Positions 31,841 to 41,291 are shown, numbered from the stretch's first letter. The stretch: 51,348 bases of DNA from an uncultured Roseburia sp. (GCA_947174805.1 CAMWKH010000021.1:1-51348); one strand, 5' to 3'. Notes: generated by a model from the sequence alone, not told the origin. Numbers and translations: made by a program.

Positions 31841-33865
31841 ATGAGATTTGAAAAGGATAACGGGGCTTTGGTATTTTATCATCAGGGGGAAAGGGTGCGG
31901 ATTGAACCTTGGGGAAAAGATTCTTTCCGGGTGCGTTCCACCATGCTTTCTAATTTCACCGGAAATGACTGGGCCTTAACGGAATCTTTGGAAAGCTTTG
32001 AGACGGAAATTTTTATAACAGAAGAGGACCATTGGGCTGGGGACGGCTCTATGGATAAAAGAGAGATTGCATCTATTCAAAACGGCAGGATTAGAGCCGT
32101 TGTAAATTTTGCAGGGGTTATTTCATTTTATAAAGATGAGAAACTTATACTTCGGGAATATTTCCGGTTTTATGACGGGACTTTATCCAAAGAGAGCAGA
32201 TGTTTAAAGATAATTAACCGTGAGTGGAAGGGAATTATAGGGGGAAGTGAGTTTTCTCTCAATGTGAAATTTGAGAGTAATGAGGGGGAGAAGATTTTTG
32301 GAATGGGCCAGTATCAGCAGCCCTGCATGGAGTTAAAGGGATGCGTGTTAGAGCTGGCACAGAGGAATTCTCAGATTTCCGTACCTTTTGCCCTGTCCTC
32401 GTTGGGCTATGGATTTTTATGGAACAATCCTGCAGTGGGGCGTGTGACATTCGGGAAAAATTATTCGGAATGGATTGCAAGGGCAACGAAGGAGATGGAT
32501 TACTGGATTACCGTTTCCGACACGCCCAAGGGGATTCTTTCCAATTACACGGACGTGACAGGACATGCAGAAATGTTCCCGGAGGATTTGATGGGGTTAT
32601 GGCAGTGCAAGCTCCGCTACAGAACCCAGGAGGAAGTTTTGTCCGTGGCCCGGCAGTATAAAAAAGAGGGGATAAAGATTGACCAAATTGTGATTGATTT
32701 CTTTCACTGGACCCTTCAGGGAGATTGGAAGTTTGACAAAAAATACTGGCCTGACCCGAAAGCTATGGTGGAGGAACTCCATGAGATGGGGATAAGAGTG
32801 ATTGTGTCTGTGTGGCCTTCCGTGGACAGAAGAAGTGAAAATTTTGGCCCGATGATGGAAAAGGGCCTTTTAATCCGCACGGAACGGGGAGCGGCCCAGA
32901 CCTATGACTATCAGGGGGACTGTGTGGAAATTGACCCATTTAACCCGGAGACCAGAGAGTATGTGTGGGAAGTATGTAAAAAGAATTACTATGATTATGG
33001 AATCGATGCATTCTGGCTGGACAATTCGGAACCGGATTACGGCGTTTACGATTATGAAAATTACCGTTACTGTGAAGGCCCGGCCCTTGCCATCGGTAAT
33101 ATGTATCCCCAAATGTACAGCCGTATTTTTTATGATGAAATGAGCAAATCAGGGAGGGGGACAGTGGTAAATCTTCTCCGCTGCGCCTGGGCAGGCTCCC
33201 AAAAATACGGAAATGTCATCTGGTCCGGTGATATTCCAAGCACTTTTGAGGCACTTGAGGACCAGATTCAGTGCGGTTTAAATATGGGGCTGGCGGGAAT
33301 ACCCTGGTGGACTACGGATATTGGAGGATTTATGACAGATGATGTAAACGACCCGGATTTCAGGCAGCTTTTAATCCGATGGTATCAGTTTGCCGTTTAT
33401 TCTCCGGTGCTGCGCATGCACGGGGACAGAGGGCCTTATAATATACCCACCTTGGATGACAGGGACTGGGGCGGGGGATATCTCCGCACCGGGCAGCCCA
33501 ATGAGCTTTGGAGCTATGGCGAAGATAATTATAAAATTATGAGGCAGTATTATGATATCCGTATGTCAATGCACGATTATATTAAAAAACTGTATGAGGA
33601 AGCCCACGTAAATGGTTCCCCATTGCTTAGAGCCATGTTTTACGAATTCCCGGAGGATGAAAAGTGCTGGGAGGTTACGTCCCAGTATATGTTTGGGGAT
33701 AAGTATCTGGTTGCCCCGATTCTGCACTTAAATGAGTTTAAACGTGAAGTCTATCTGCCAAAGGGGAAATGGAAATTGACTTCCACAGGTCAGATTTATG
33801 ACGGGAATGACCTGGTAAGCGTGGATGCTCCGGTGGAGTATATGCCTGTGTTTGAGAAACAATAA
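31841..33865 (+). CDS. Glycoside hydrolase family 31 (alpha-glucosidase/alpha-xylosidase type)
   Basis: This 674-residue cytosolic enzyme has a GH31 N-terminal beta-sandwich (about 1-240), a TIM barrel with DQIVIDFFHWTLQGDWKFD, nucleophile D394 in DAFWLDNSEPDYG and acid/base D464 in WSGDIPSTFEAL, then GIPWWTTDIGGF and FAVYSPVLRMHGDRGP, and a C-terminal beta domain. Family members cleave terminal alpha-glucosyl or alpha-xylosyl residues; the length and lack of a signal peptide suit an intracellular enzyme acting on imported oligosaccharides. Specificity cannot be read from the motif alone. AGGAGGA precedes ATG 31841. The divergent AraC gene probably controls it. Confidence 0.92.
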   Translation: MRFEKDNGALVFYHQGERVRIEPWGKDSFRVRSTMLSNFTGNDWALTESLESFETEIFITEEDHWAGDGSMDKREIASIQNGRIRAVVNFAGVISFYKDEKLILREYFRFYDGTLSKESRCLKIINREWKGIIGGSEFSLNVKFESNEGEKIFGMGQYQQPCMELKGCVLELAQRNSQISVPFALSSLGYGFLWNNPAVGRVTFGKNYSEWIARATKEMDYWITVSDTPKGILSNYTDVTGHAEMFPEDLMGLWQCKLRYRTQEEVLSVARQYKKEGIKIDQIVIDFFHWTLQGDWKFDKKYWPDPKAMVEELHEMGIRVIVSVWPSVDRRSENFGPMMEKGLLIRTERGAAQTYDYQGDCVEIDPFNPETREYVWEVCKKNYYDYGIDAFWLDNSEPDYGVYDYENYRYCEGPALAIGNMYPQMYSRIFYDEMSKSGRGTVVNLLRCAWAGSQKYGNVIWSGDIPSTFEALEDQIQCGLNMGLAGIPWWTTDIGGFMTDDVNDPDFRQLLIRWYQFAVYSPVLRMHGDRGPYNIPTLDDRDWGGGYLRTGQPNELWSYGEDNYKIMRQYYDIRMSMHDYIKKLYEEAHVNGSPLLRAMFYEFPEDEKCWEVTSQYMFGDKYLVAPILHLNEFKREVYLPKGKWKLTSTGQIYDGNDLVSVDAPVEYMPVFEKQ

Positions 33866-33913
33866 AAGCGCAGACAGTTTGATTTTTCCAGGTATCGTGA
33901 TAATTTTTCCAAA

Positions 33914-33942
33914 TTGGAAGGGCGCTTTGCAGACAGTATTAT
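33914..33942 (+). promoter_or_regulatory. Promoter of the 33997 gene
   Basis: TTGGAA (33914-33919), 17-base spacer, TATTAT (33937-33942), about 55 bases before ATG 33997. Confidence 0.5.
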
Positions 33943-33996
33943 ACTCATAAAAGAAAATTATATCTATTTTAAGATTTGCGCAAGGAGGACAGTGAT

Positions 33997-35274
33997 ATGG
34001 GAACAATAGATGCAGTAGGGAGAACTCAGCAGAACATATACACTCCGCCAATAACATCCAAAAAGAATACGGAAGCGGCAGTACAGTCCTGGTATGAGGG
34101 GTGGGAGGACGCTAATAGGCTGGAAAAACTCAATTCCAGCAGCCAGTATGTGACGGCCGACGGAAAGTCCTATCATATGACAGCAGAGTACGCAGAAGGC
34201 GCAACCATGGTATTTCCCAAGGTTAAGGTAACGGTGACAGATGAAAACGGAAATGTCAAAGAGTATCAGGTTGAGGTCAACAAGGTGGACACCGGGAATG
34301 CCACGGCAATCGAAATGTTTGCCCTGTGCAGCCATGCAGATACGAAACGGGGCAGGTATAAGGATATTTCCAGTGACACGGCGAGCAGTTGGGATTCCTT
34401 GGTGTTTTACCAGGAGACAGCTGTGGAGAATGGGGATATACAGCCTGGCAGTTTGGGGGCGGTGTTTGGGACACAGAAATATAATTGGAGAGATATGGTA
34501 GGGAAAGTGGCGGAAACCTATTCGTCAGACGAGGCGGATACCCAGTATCTTCCAGTGGACAGAATGAAAGATTTAATGGATTTTTATTCCCGTTTTGAGG
34601 AGAGGCCTGTTGCGTTTGAGGACTGGTTTCATGCGATTCGGGAGTATGAATCTATATCTGTGGTATCTTTGGACAGTGGCATGAATATTTGGATATATGA
34701 AAAACAAAAAAAGATGGAATGTTACATGGGAAAGGAGACGCTTTGGAGCAGGGAACTGACAGATGAGGAGTATAAAAAGGCAATGGAAATTGCCTGCAGT
34801 CCTTATAAGGCGTATATGAAAGACGATTCTTTCTGGGATGACATTTTATCGGGAAAATGTCAGGTGGAGGAGTATGATTCCTATGTGAAGATGATGAAAA
34901 TCCAGAATCAGAATGAAAAGATGTTTGACAATTGTCCCAGTAAAGTAAAGGAAGCCTGGATGTACGCAGAGAAAACCGCAGATTTTTATGAATTGAGGGA
35001 AAAAGAGTTTATCTCAGAATATATGCGCATGCAGATGGAGCGCATGGAAAAAGGGATGGGGGCTAACCTTTTCGGCACAACTGTGGAATCCGCCGTAAAA
35101 ATGGCAGGGCATATGATAAAGAGGCTGGAGGAAATGGATATGAGCCAGATGGCAGAGGAGGACAGGAGGATAAAATTGAAAGAGCGGGTGTTTTACTGCC
35201 ACTTCCTGGAAAAATTAGATTCGGCCCGTAGTTATGATCCAGCCGTGTTGTTGTTAAGAGAAAATTATGCCTAA
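33997..35274 (+). CDS. Uncharacterised soluble protein (425 aa)
   Basis: ATG 33997 has AGGAGG upstream; the in-frame TTG at 33976 lies before that site. The protein has no signal peptide or membrane segment. It begins MGTIDAVGRTQQNIYTPP, followed by a strand-rich domain (about 35-95) with KVKVTVTDENGNVKEYQVEVNKVD, then a helical region with AIEMFALCSHADTKRG. A middle segment (about 215-240) reads SVVSLDSGMNIWIYEKQKKM, and the C-terminal third is Met/Glu/Lys-rich helical. I recognise no characterised family. It has its own promoter and a strong bidirectional terminator, so it is a stand-alone gene. Its general character is like the soluble unknowns at 1988 and 40356. Confidence 0.8.
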   Translation: MGTIDAVGRTQQNIYTPPITSKKNTEAAVQSWYEGWEDANRLEKLNSSSQYVTADGKSYHMTAEYAEGATMVFPKVKVTVTDENGNVKEYQVEVNKVDTGNATAIEMFALCSHADTKRGRYKDISSDTASSWDSLVFYQETAVENGDIQPGSLGAVFGTQKYNWRDMVGKVAETYSSDEADTQYLPVDRMKDLMDFYSRFEERPVAFEDWFHAIREYESISVVSLDSGMNIWIYEKQKKMECYMGKETLWSRELTDEEYKKAMEIACSPYKAYMKDDSFWDDILSGKCQVEEYDSYVKMMKIQNQNEKMFDNCPSKVKEAWMYAEKTADFYELREKEFISEYMRMQMERMEKGMGANLFGTTVESAVKMAGHMIKRLEEMDMSQMAEEDRRIKLKERVFYCHFLEKLDSARSYDPAVLLLRENYA

Positions 35275-35279
35275 AATTA

Positions 35280-35320
35280 AAATATCTCCAAACGGAAAAT
35301 TACTACGTTTGGAGATATTT
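35280..35320. terminator. Bidirectional terminator between convergent genes
   Basis: AAATATCTCCAAACG (35280-35294) and CGTTTGGAGATATTT (35306-35320) form a perfect 15-base stem with an 11-base loop, with A/T-rich flanks on both sides. It serves both the 33997 gene and the convergent GH13 gene, whose stop codon is at 35330. Confidence 0.85.
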
Positions 35321-35329
35321 CATTGTTTG

Positions 35330-37027
35330 TCATTTTTCAGTATTTTCGCATTCCAAAACCACAACCTCACAGCTTTCCAGTGTCAAGATGTCTTTCGGAA
35401 CTCGGCGGTTTTCCATATCCCAGTCTTTCAGATTTGATAAGAGAACCGTTTTTACAGGGAAGTCAAGTTCTAGTTCCACAGTCTCTTTTCCAAAATTTCC
35501 TGCAATCATTATCCGCTTTTTTTCGTCCAAACGGTAATATCCCATTACGGTTTCCGTTTCCTCATACACAGGGACAAAACTGCCGTAGGTAAATACTTCA
35601 CTGTACGCCGGAGATTTCCGCAGTGCCACCAGTTTTCGGTAGTAATTTAAAACGGAGCCAGAATCCTTTTCCTGATTTTCTACATTAATATCTTTGTAAT
35701 TGGAGTTTATTTTTAACCAGGGAGTGCCGCTGGTAAATCCGGCATTTTCCCCGTCACTCCACTGCATGGGAGTCCTGGCGTTGTCACGGCTCATCTTACT
35801 GCAGACTTCTAGTGCATCTTTCTGGGAAAGCCCCGCTGTCCTTGCCAGCTGATACTGGTCTTTTGTGTTGATATCATCAAATTCTTCCACGCTGTTCCAG
35901 CGGGCGTTTTCCATACCGATTTCCTGACCCTGATAGATAAAAGGGATTCCCCGAAGAAGAATGCTTACAGTTCCAAGCATTTTACTTCCTGCGGGAGTTC
36001 TTGCATATGCCGGTAAAAACCGGGAAACGCCCCTGGGCTCATCATGATTTTCTATAATATTTGCCTCAAAACCGCATGTTTCCACTTCAAGCTGGGAGTT
36101 TATCACAGTTTCCCGCCATTTTTTAAAAGTAATATCCGGCGCATCATACCATCCGTGTTCTCCGTTGCTTAAGCTGTGGGCGCTGAAGTCAAAAATGGTG
36201 GAAAAATGTCCGTCCTCCCCGATAAACTGATTCAGTTCCCCGTCCTTCATGTTAAATACTTCCGCAACGGTAAAGGCGTCGTATTTCTGGAAAGTGTTTC
36301 TTTTTAAATCTTCTAAAAATTCTCCTACACCCTGAACGTTTTCCACCATCCGCCAGCAGCCTGCCATTCCGTCTTCGCCGTCGGGTTTCAAATTGGGAAA
36401 TTCCAAATCCTTTTTAATGTTAATAATCGCATCAATGCGGAAACCGGCTAAACCCTTGTCAAGCCACCAGTTTACCATATTGTAAAGTTCCTGTCTCAAC
36501 TTTGGATTTTCCCAGTTTAAATCCGGCTGTTCTTTTGCAAACATGTGAAAGTAATATTTGTCGGTTCCGGGAATGGGTTCCCAGCAGCTTCCACCGAAGT
36601 AGGAGCGGTAATTGCTGGGAGGGTTTCCGTTTTTCCCTTTCCGGAAATAAAAGTAATCCCCATATTCTCCGTCCGGCTGGGAGAGGGCTTTCTGGAACCA
36701 TTCGTGTTTGTCAGAACAGTGGTTGATGACAAGGTCCATTATAATGTGCATATCGCGTTTTTTTGCCTCTGCCAGAAGTTCGTCAAATTCTTCCATAGTT
36801 CCAAACTCCCGTGCAATGGCATAATAGTCGGAAATGTCGTAACCCTGGTCTACAAAAGGTGATTTGTATATGGGGGAGAGCCAGATAATATCGATTCCCA
36901 GCTTTTTTAAATAATCCAGTTTTGAAATAATTCCCCGCAAGTCTCCTATGCCGTCTCCGTTGGTATCCAAAAAACTTTTGGGATAAATCTGATATGCTGT
37001 TTTGTTGTGCCACCATTTTCTTTTCAT
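35330..37027 (-). CDS. GH13 alpha-glucosidase (oligo-1,6-glucosidase/maltase group)
   Basis: This 565-residue cytosolic alpha-amylase-superfamily enzyme has the motifs DLVINHCSDKHEWF (region I), GFRIDAI with nucleophile D199, TVAEVF with acid/base E256, and ENHDEPR with transition-state D329, in the GH13 subfamily 31 layout (YQIYPKSFLDTNGDGIGDL at the start; RTPMQWSDGENAGFT late). The residue after D199 is Ala; family work links Val there to alpha-1,6 and Ala or Thr to alpha-1,4 preference, so a maltose/malto-oligosaccharide substrate is a reasonable guess. ATG 37027 has AGAGGT upstream. It is divergent from an AraC gene 154 bases away, its probable regulator. Confidence 0.93.
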   Translation of the reverse strand: MKRKWWHNKTAYQIYPKSFLDTNGDGIGDLRGIISKLDYLKKLGIDIIWLSPIYKSPFVDQGYDISDYYAIAREFGTMEEFDELLAEAKKRDMHIIMDLVINHCSDKHEWFQKALSQPDGEYGDYFYFRKGKNGNPPSNYRSYFGGSCWEPIPGTDKYYFHMFAKEQPDLNWENPKLRQELYNMVNWWLDKGLAGFRIDAIINIKKDLEFPNLKPDGEDGMAGCWRMVENVQGVGEFLEDLKRNTFQKYDAFTVAEVFNMKDGELNQFIGEDGHFSTIFDFSAHSLSNGEHGWYDAPDITFKKWRETVINSQLEVETCGFEANIIENHDEPRGVSRFLPAYARTPAGSKMLGTVSILLRGIPFIYQGQEIGMENARWNSVEEFDDINTKDQYQLARTAGLSQKDALEVCSKMSRDNARTPMQWSDGENAGFTSGTPWLKINSNYKDINVENQEKDSGSVLNYYRKLVALRKSPAYSEVFTYGSFVPVYEETETVMGYYRLDEKKRIMIAGNFGKETVELELDFPVKTVLLSNLKDWDMENRRVPKDILTLESCEVVVLECENTEK

Positions 37028-37181
37028 CGTATAAACCTCTTTCCACATATATTTTTAATCGTTGAGATATCTCCTTAGATGTATTATACTGTGATTATAG
37101 ATTGTAAAGAGCGGTTTTTCTTGCAGTATTTTTTCATTCTATAACACAATCCTGCTCATTTGGAATTTTAAAGGAGAAGAA

Positions 37182-38069
37182 ATGAAGAAGCTTTATTCCC
37201 TGACCCTGGAACAAAAAGAAGATGCAAAACATGGGGAAACCTTTTTTCCGGTGCAAAAATATATGACCCACCTTGACAGGGAATATCCTGTGGTCACTAC
37301 CCACTGGCATGAGGAGGCGGAACTTACGATGCTCACGAAAGGAAACTGCCTCTATCAGGTTGATCTGGTGGATTATAAGGTGAAGGAGGGGGATATTTTA
37401 TTTGTCCCGCCTTTGTTTCTTCACGCTATCTCTGTGGAAGCGGAGGAGGAGATTTTGTCGGAAACCTATGTGTTTCACATGAATTTTCTGGGAGGGAACG
37501 CCACGGATATCTGTTCCACACGCTATTTAACCCCTGTGATGAACCAGGAATTTTCTATGCCATGCCTGATTACAAAAGAACATCCAGCCTATGTATCCTT
37601 GGAAAAGATTTTCCGGCAGATAACCTCCCTGTATGACCAGGAGGTTTTTGGATATGAGCTGGCTTTAAAGTCTCTGTTTTTACAGGCAATGTTTCTTTTG
37701 CTTCAATACAGCAGAAAAAATGTTTCTTCTGATGCCAGGGCCTCCTCGGAAAAACTGAAGAACGTGTTGGATTATATTGAACGTCATTACGGGGAGGCAA
37801 TTTCCGTTTCGGACCTGGCAAGTCTGTGTTATTTTAGCGAATATCATTTTATGCGGTTTTTCAAAAAACACATGAGCATGACCTGTGTGGAATACGTAAA
37901 TAATCTCCGGCTGGAAAAAGCGGTGGAATTGTTTGAGCAGGGGGAGACATCCATCTTGGAAGTTTCACTGTCGGTGGGATTTCGCAATCTTTCTTATTTT
38001 CACAGGGCCTTTAAGAAAAAGTATCACATGACGCCCTTATCTTTTATCAAGGAGCTGCGGCAGCTTTAG
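37182..38069 (+). CDS. AraC-family regulator, divergent from GH13
   Basis: This 295-residue regulator has a cupin-like sensor (THWHEEAELTMLTKGNCLYQVD, then YKVKEGDILFVPPLFLHAI) and two C-terminal helix-turn-helices (AISVSDLASLCYFSEYHFMRFFKKHMS; ILEVSLSVGFRNLSYFHRAFKKKYHMTPLSF). AAAGGAG precedes ATG 37182. It is built like the AraC protein at 30761 but is clearly a separate paralogue. The arrangement with the divergent alpha-glucosidase suggests local control by a sugar ligand. No permease gene is adjacent. Confidence 0.93.
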   Translation: MKKLYSLTLEQKEDAKHGETFFPVQKYMTHLDREYPVVTTHWHEEAELTMLTKGNCLYQVDLVDYKVKEGDILFVPPLFLHAISVEAEEEILSETYVFHMNFLGGNATDICSTRYLTPVMNQEFSMPCLITKEHPAYVSLEKIFRQITSLYDQEVFGYELALKSLFLQAMFLLLQYSRKNVSSDARASSEKLKNVLDYIERHYGEAISVSDLASLCYFSEYHFMRFFKKHMSMTCVEYVNNLRLEKAVELFEQGETSILEVSLSVGFRNLSYFHRAFKKKYHMTPLSFIKELRQL

Positions 38070-38136
38070 AAGATGTTTGGCGTAAAGTGTTTAACCTGGA
38101 GTTAATAAAAAATCGGGAAAGTTAATACCTGTTCAA

Positions 38137-38165
38137 TTGTTGTATACCCTATCTGGTGATACAAT
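38137..38165 (+). promoter_or_regulatory. Promoter of the XRE regulator with partial dyad
   Basis: TTGTTG (38137-38142), 17 bases, TACAAT (38160-38165), 50 bases before ATG 38215. The imperfect dyad TTGTATACC / GGTGATACAA lies between and over the two boxes and could be an autoregulatory XRE operator. Confidence 0.5.
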
Positions 38166-38214
38166 TAGGGCAACAAAAGCTTTTGTGTCATTCAGATAAA
38201 AGGAGAAAACGATT

Positions 38215-39288
38215 ATGCCAATGAACTTGATAATTCAGGAAAAACGAAAAGAATTAGGGCTGACCCAGGAGCAAGTAGCCGAATATCTCAACGTATCAAT
38301 CCCTGCCGTCAGCAAGTGGGAGAACGGCTCCACGAATCCTGATATTTCCCTTCTTCCACTGTTGGCCCGTTTACTAAAAGTTGATTTAAATACCCTGTTT
38401 TGTTTTCAAGAAGATATGACACAACAAGAAATCGAGTATTTTTCCAGAGAAGTTGTGGAAATGGTCCGGAAAAAGGGAATTGCAGCCGGCTTTGAAGGGG
38501 CGGAGCAAAAAATCCATGACTATCCCCATAATGAGACTTTACTACATTGCCTTACCTTTCAGCTTGACAACCTGCTTTCTATGTCTGGACTGCCGGATAA
38601 TGAAAAACACCCATACGAAGTTATACTCCTCAAATGGTACCGCCGTCTTGCAGATAGTAATGACGGCAAAATTCGTAACAGCGCAAACTATATGATGGCA
38701 AGCAGATTTATCAAAAACGGTGATTATGAAAAGGCCCAGGAAATATTGGATATCATGCCGGATAAGGGGGATGCGCTCAGCAGCATGGCAGATAAAACAA
38801 TGCTTCAGGTGAACATCTATCTGTGTCAGGGAGAAACAGAAAAAGCGGTGAAAGACTTGCAGAACGCATTGCTTATAGCCATCAATAAGGTTCAAATGCT
38901 GCTCTACAAATTAGTTGATGCGGAACTGGCAGATGATAAGATACAGACGGCAAAGGCCATTGCGGATAAAGCCAGCCAGATGACAGGGCTTTTTGACTTA
39001 TGGGAATATAATTCTTTTGTGGCTCCCTTACAAATCGCATTCACAGAGAAGAATACGGATAAATGTATCTGCCTTTTAAGAAATATGCTTGCGGCACTGT
39101 GCAGGCCATGGGATACGGGCAAATCTCCGCTGTTTTACCGCATTGCAAAAACTTTTGACCCGAAACAAATGCTGCCGGCAATTCTTACTGAAATGGAAAA
39201 TGAAAGAGATTCAGCATATGCCTTTCTTCAAAACTGCGATGAATTTCAAGAACTAATCTGTGAGTATAAGGCTTTGATGGAAAAATAG
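38215..39288 (+). CDS. XRE-family regulator with TPR-like C-terminal domain
   Basis: This 357-residue protein has an N-terminal Cro/C1 helix-turn-helix (IQEKRKELGLTQEQVAEYLNVSIPAVSKWENGSTNPDISLLPLLARLL, about residues 6-55, in parts) and a long helical C-terminal part with tetratricopeptide-like spacing (KAQEILDIMPDKGDAL, then ETEKAVKDLQNALLIAI). This architecture is very common in Lachnospiraceae, where the TPR part senses a peptide or protein signal; targets are unknown. AAAGGAG precedes ATG 38215. It has its own promoter and no evident operon partner; metF starts 78 bases downstream on the same strand. Confidence 0.9.
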   Translation: MPMNLIIQEKRKELGLTQEQVAEYLNVSIPAVSKWENGSTNPDISLLPLLARLLKVDLNTLFCFQEDMTQQEIEYFSREVVEMVRKKGIAAGFEGAEQKIHDYPHNETLLHCLTFQLDNLLSMSGLPDNEKHPYEVILLKWYRRLADSNDGKIRNSANYMMASRFIKNGDYEKAQEILDIMPDKGDALSSMADKTMLQVNIYLCQGETEKAVKDLQNALLIAINKVQMLLYKLVDAELADDKIQTAKAIADKASQMTGLFDLWEYNSFVAPLQIAFTEKNTDKCICLLRNMLAALCRPWDTGKSPLFYRIAKTFDPKQMLPAILTEMENERDSAYAFLQNCDEFQELICEYKALMEK

Positions 39289-39366
39289 ATAGTCTGGGTC
39301 TTTTCATGTGCGGCCATCTATTTTATAATGAAAAGAAAAAGCCAACAGAAACCCAGGAGAAAACAT

Positions 39367-40236
39367 ATGAAATTAACCAATGTTTTAGGACAAAAAGAAA
39401 TTACCCTTTCCTTTGAAGTATTTCCGCCCAAAGCGGATGCCGATTTTGAGGGTGTGAGGCAGGCGGCCTTTCAGGTGGCAAAACTTTTGCCGGATTATAT
39501 GAGCGTTACCTACGGCGCTGGGGGCAGTACCAGGGATAATACCCTTTCCCTTGCAGAGAGCATACAGAAAGAATATGGTGTCACTGCCATTGCCCATCTC
39601 ACCTGTGTAGGCGGGACAAAAGATTCCATTCGGGGAGCGCTTGAGGGGATGAGACAGGCCGGCATTGAAAATGTCCTTGCCCTTCGGGGGGATAAGCCCC
39701 AGTGGATGGAGCAGGAACCTTTTACGGATTATCATTATGCCTCAGATTTGGTGGCAGCCATAAAGGAGTTTGGAGGATTTTGTATCGGCGGCGCATGTTA
39801 TCCTGAGGGCCATCCCGACGCAGCAAATAAAAAAGAGGATATATTAAATCTTAAGAAAAAAGTGGACGCAGGCTGTGAGTTTCTCACCACCCAGATGTTT
39901 TTTGACAATAATATCTACTATAATTTTTTGTACAGGGTGAGAAGCGCCGGGATTGATGTCCCGGTTATTCCTGGAATTATGCCCATTACCCGGGCGTCTC
40001 AGGTAAAGAATGCCATGCGTCTCTCCGGCTGTAACATGCCGGAGCGGTTTAAAAATATCGTGGACAGATTCGGCACAAACAAAGATGCAATGATGCAGGC
40101 TGGGATTATCTACGCCTCGGAACAGATTATTGACTTAATTGCAAATGGTGTCAACAATATTCATATTTACTCTATGAACCATGCAAATGTGGTGAAAGGG
40201 ATTATGGACAATCTTTCGGAGATTGTTATGGTATGA
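39367..40236 (+). CDS. metF: Methylenetetrahydrofolate reductase
   Basis: This 289-residue FAD-dependent TIM-barrel enzyme reduces 5,10-methylene- to 5-methyl-tetrahydrofolate, giving the methyl group for methionine synthesis or, in acetogens, the Wood-Ljungdahl pathway. Visible blocks are SFEVFPPK near the start (with the conserved Glu), YMSVTYGAGGSTRD, IAHLTCVG, NVLALRGDKP, GGACYPEGHPDA, FLTTQMFFDN, and IPVIPGIMPI-like VPVIPGIMPI. ATG 39367 has AGGAGA six bases upstream; the longer frame to 39328 has no such site. No acsE, metH or metV neighbours are present, so the methyl acceptor is not shown by context. metY is about 8 kb downstream. Confidence 0.95.
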   Translation: MKLTNVLGQKEITLSFEVFPPKADADFEGVRQAAFQVAKLLPDYMSVTYGAGGSTRDNTLSLAESIQKEYGVTAIAHLTCVGGTKDSIRGALEGMRQAGIENVLALRGDKPQWMEQEPFTDYHYASDLVAAIKEFGGFCIGGACYPEGHPDAANKKEDILNLKKKVDAGCEFLTTQMFFDNNIYYNFLYRVRSAGIDVPVIPGIMPITRASQVKNAMRLSGCNMPERFKNIVDRFGTNKDAMMQAGIIYASEQIIDLIANGVNNIHIYSMNHANVVKGIMDNLSEIVMV

Positions 40237-40355
40237 TTATGCGCTATGTTATATTTTCAAGCCCATTGTGCCGATATATACTTAAGAAGCTTACATAACA
40301 TTTGTTGGAGAAATGGATTTTTCCAACAGGCTCAAATGATCAAGGAGGACGAATT

Positions 40356-41111
40356 ATGAGTTTGATTTCTGATGTTGTATCATCTGCCCAGGCCCAGGCA
40401 AACCAGGTAAAAGCAGAGGATACAAAAAACACGGCCAAAAAGTCAAATGTGAAAGGCAAAACCGTAGGCGAGCCAAAACTCAGCGACAAGGCGGCAAAGT
40501 ATTACGAAGATTTAAAAAAGAAGTATTCCGGCATGGAGTTTATTCTTGTAAGCAGGGACCAGAAAGCCTTTGCCCAGTCACAGGCGGCAAGCTATGCCAA
40601 TCCGGCCAAAATGGTGGTTCTGATTGATGAGGATAAAATCGAGCGCATGGCCCAGGATGAGAGTTACAGGAAACAGTACGAGGGAATTATTGCCAATGCG
40701 GCAAGCGGCATGTCCCAGCTTTCCAAAAGCCTTTCCGGAAATTCCAGCGTGAAGGGATACGGCATGAAGGTCAACGGCAACGGGACAGCGTCTTTTTTTG
40801 CCGTGGTTGACAAGTCTTTAGCGGCCCAGAGAAAGCGCATCGAAAAGAGGGCCCAGGAGAAAAAAGAGGCAAAAAAAGCGGAGGAGAAAAAGGCCAAGAA
40901 GAAAGAACAGCAGGAGAAGCTGGAAGAATCCTGGAAAAAGGATTCCGGTAAAACGGAAAATATATATGATGAAGATACGGTGACGGTCCAGGCATCCTCC
41001 ATCGAAGAGCTGTTAAAGAAAATTAATGACGTAACTTTTGAGAGCATGAGCGATTATGCCCGGACAGAGGAGGAGAAAAAAATAGGACAGTCCTTTGATT
41101 TTTCCGTTTAA
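40356..41111 (+). CDS. DUF6033-like cytoplasmic protein
   Basis: This 251-residue protein begins MSLISDVVSSAQAQANQVKAE and contains GEPKLSDKAAKYYEDLKKKYSGMEFILVSRDQK, AMVVLIDEDKIERMA-like text (as KMVVLIDEDKIERMA) and YRKQYEGIIANAASGM, followed by a strongly basic Lys/Glu/Ala-rich coiled-coil segment (about 160-205) and an acidic end. I associate this with DUF6033, a Lachnospiraceae family of unknown function. AAGGAGG precedes ATG 40356. There is no signal peptide or membrane segment. It is a single gene. Residues about 40-90 resemble in outline the 50-90 region of the unknown protein at 1988. Confidence 0.75.
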   Translation: MSLISDVVSSAQAQANQVKAEDTKNTAKKSNVKGKTVGEPKLSDKAAKYYEDLKKKYSGMEFILVSRDQKAFAQSQAASYANPAKMVVLIDEDKIERMAQDESYRKQYEGIIANAASGMSQLSKSLSGNSSVKGYGMKVNGNGTASFFAVVDKSLAAQRKRIEKRAQEKKEAKKAEEKKAKKKEQQEKLEESWKKDSGKTENIYDEDTVTVQASSIEELLKKINDVTFESMSDYARTEEEKKIGQSFDFSV

Positions 41112-41173
41112 GTTCATCATTTTCTGCAAGTGGTTCAGTATTTGCCATAAAAACATTATTTTAGTACAAAACC

Positions 41174-41291
41174 TTGAAGATTGATATTATATCATGCTAT
41201 AATACATGTGCGCGAAATTTGTACACATACTATTGGTGTATGTCTTACACATCAGGGCAAAAACTATTATAATGGCCGGCACATACTGGCC
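41174..41291 (+). promoter_or_regulatory. Tandem promoters and hairpin upstream of the sugar kinase
   Basis: Promoter 1: TTGAAG (41174-41179), 18 bases, TATAAT (41198-41203). Promoter 2: TTACAC (41245-41250), 17 bases, TATAAT (41268-41273). Between them ACATAC/GTATGT form a short dyad (about 41225-41243). Just after promoter 2, GGCCGG (41274-41279) and CTGGCC (41286-41291) can form a six-base stem with one wobble, right before the ribosome binding site. Confidence 0.5.
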
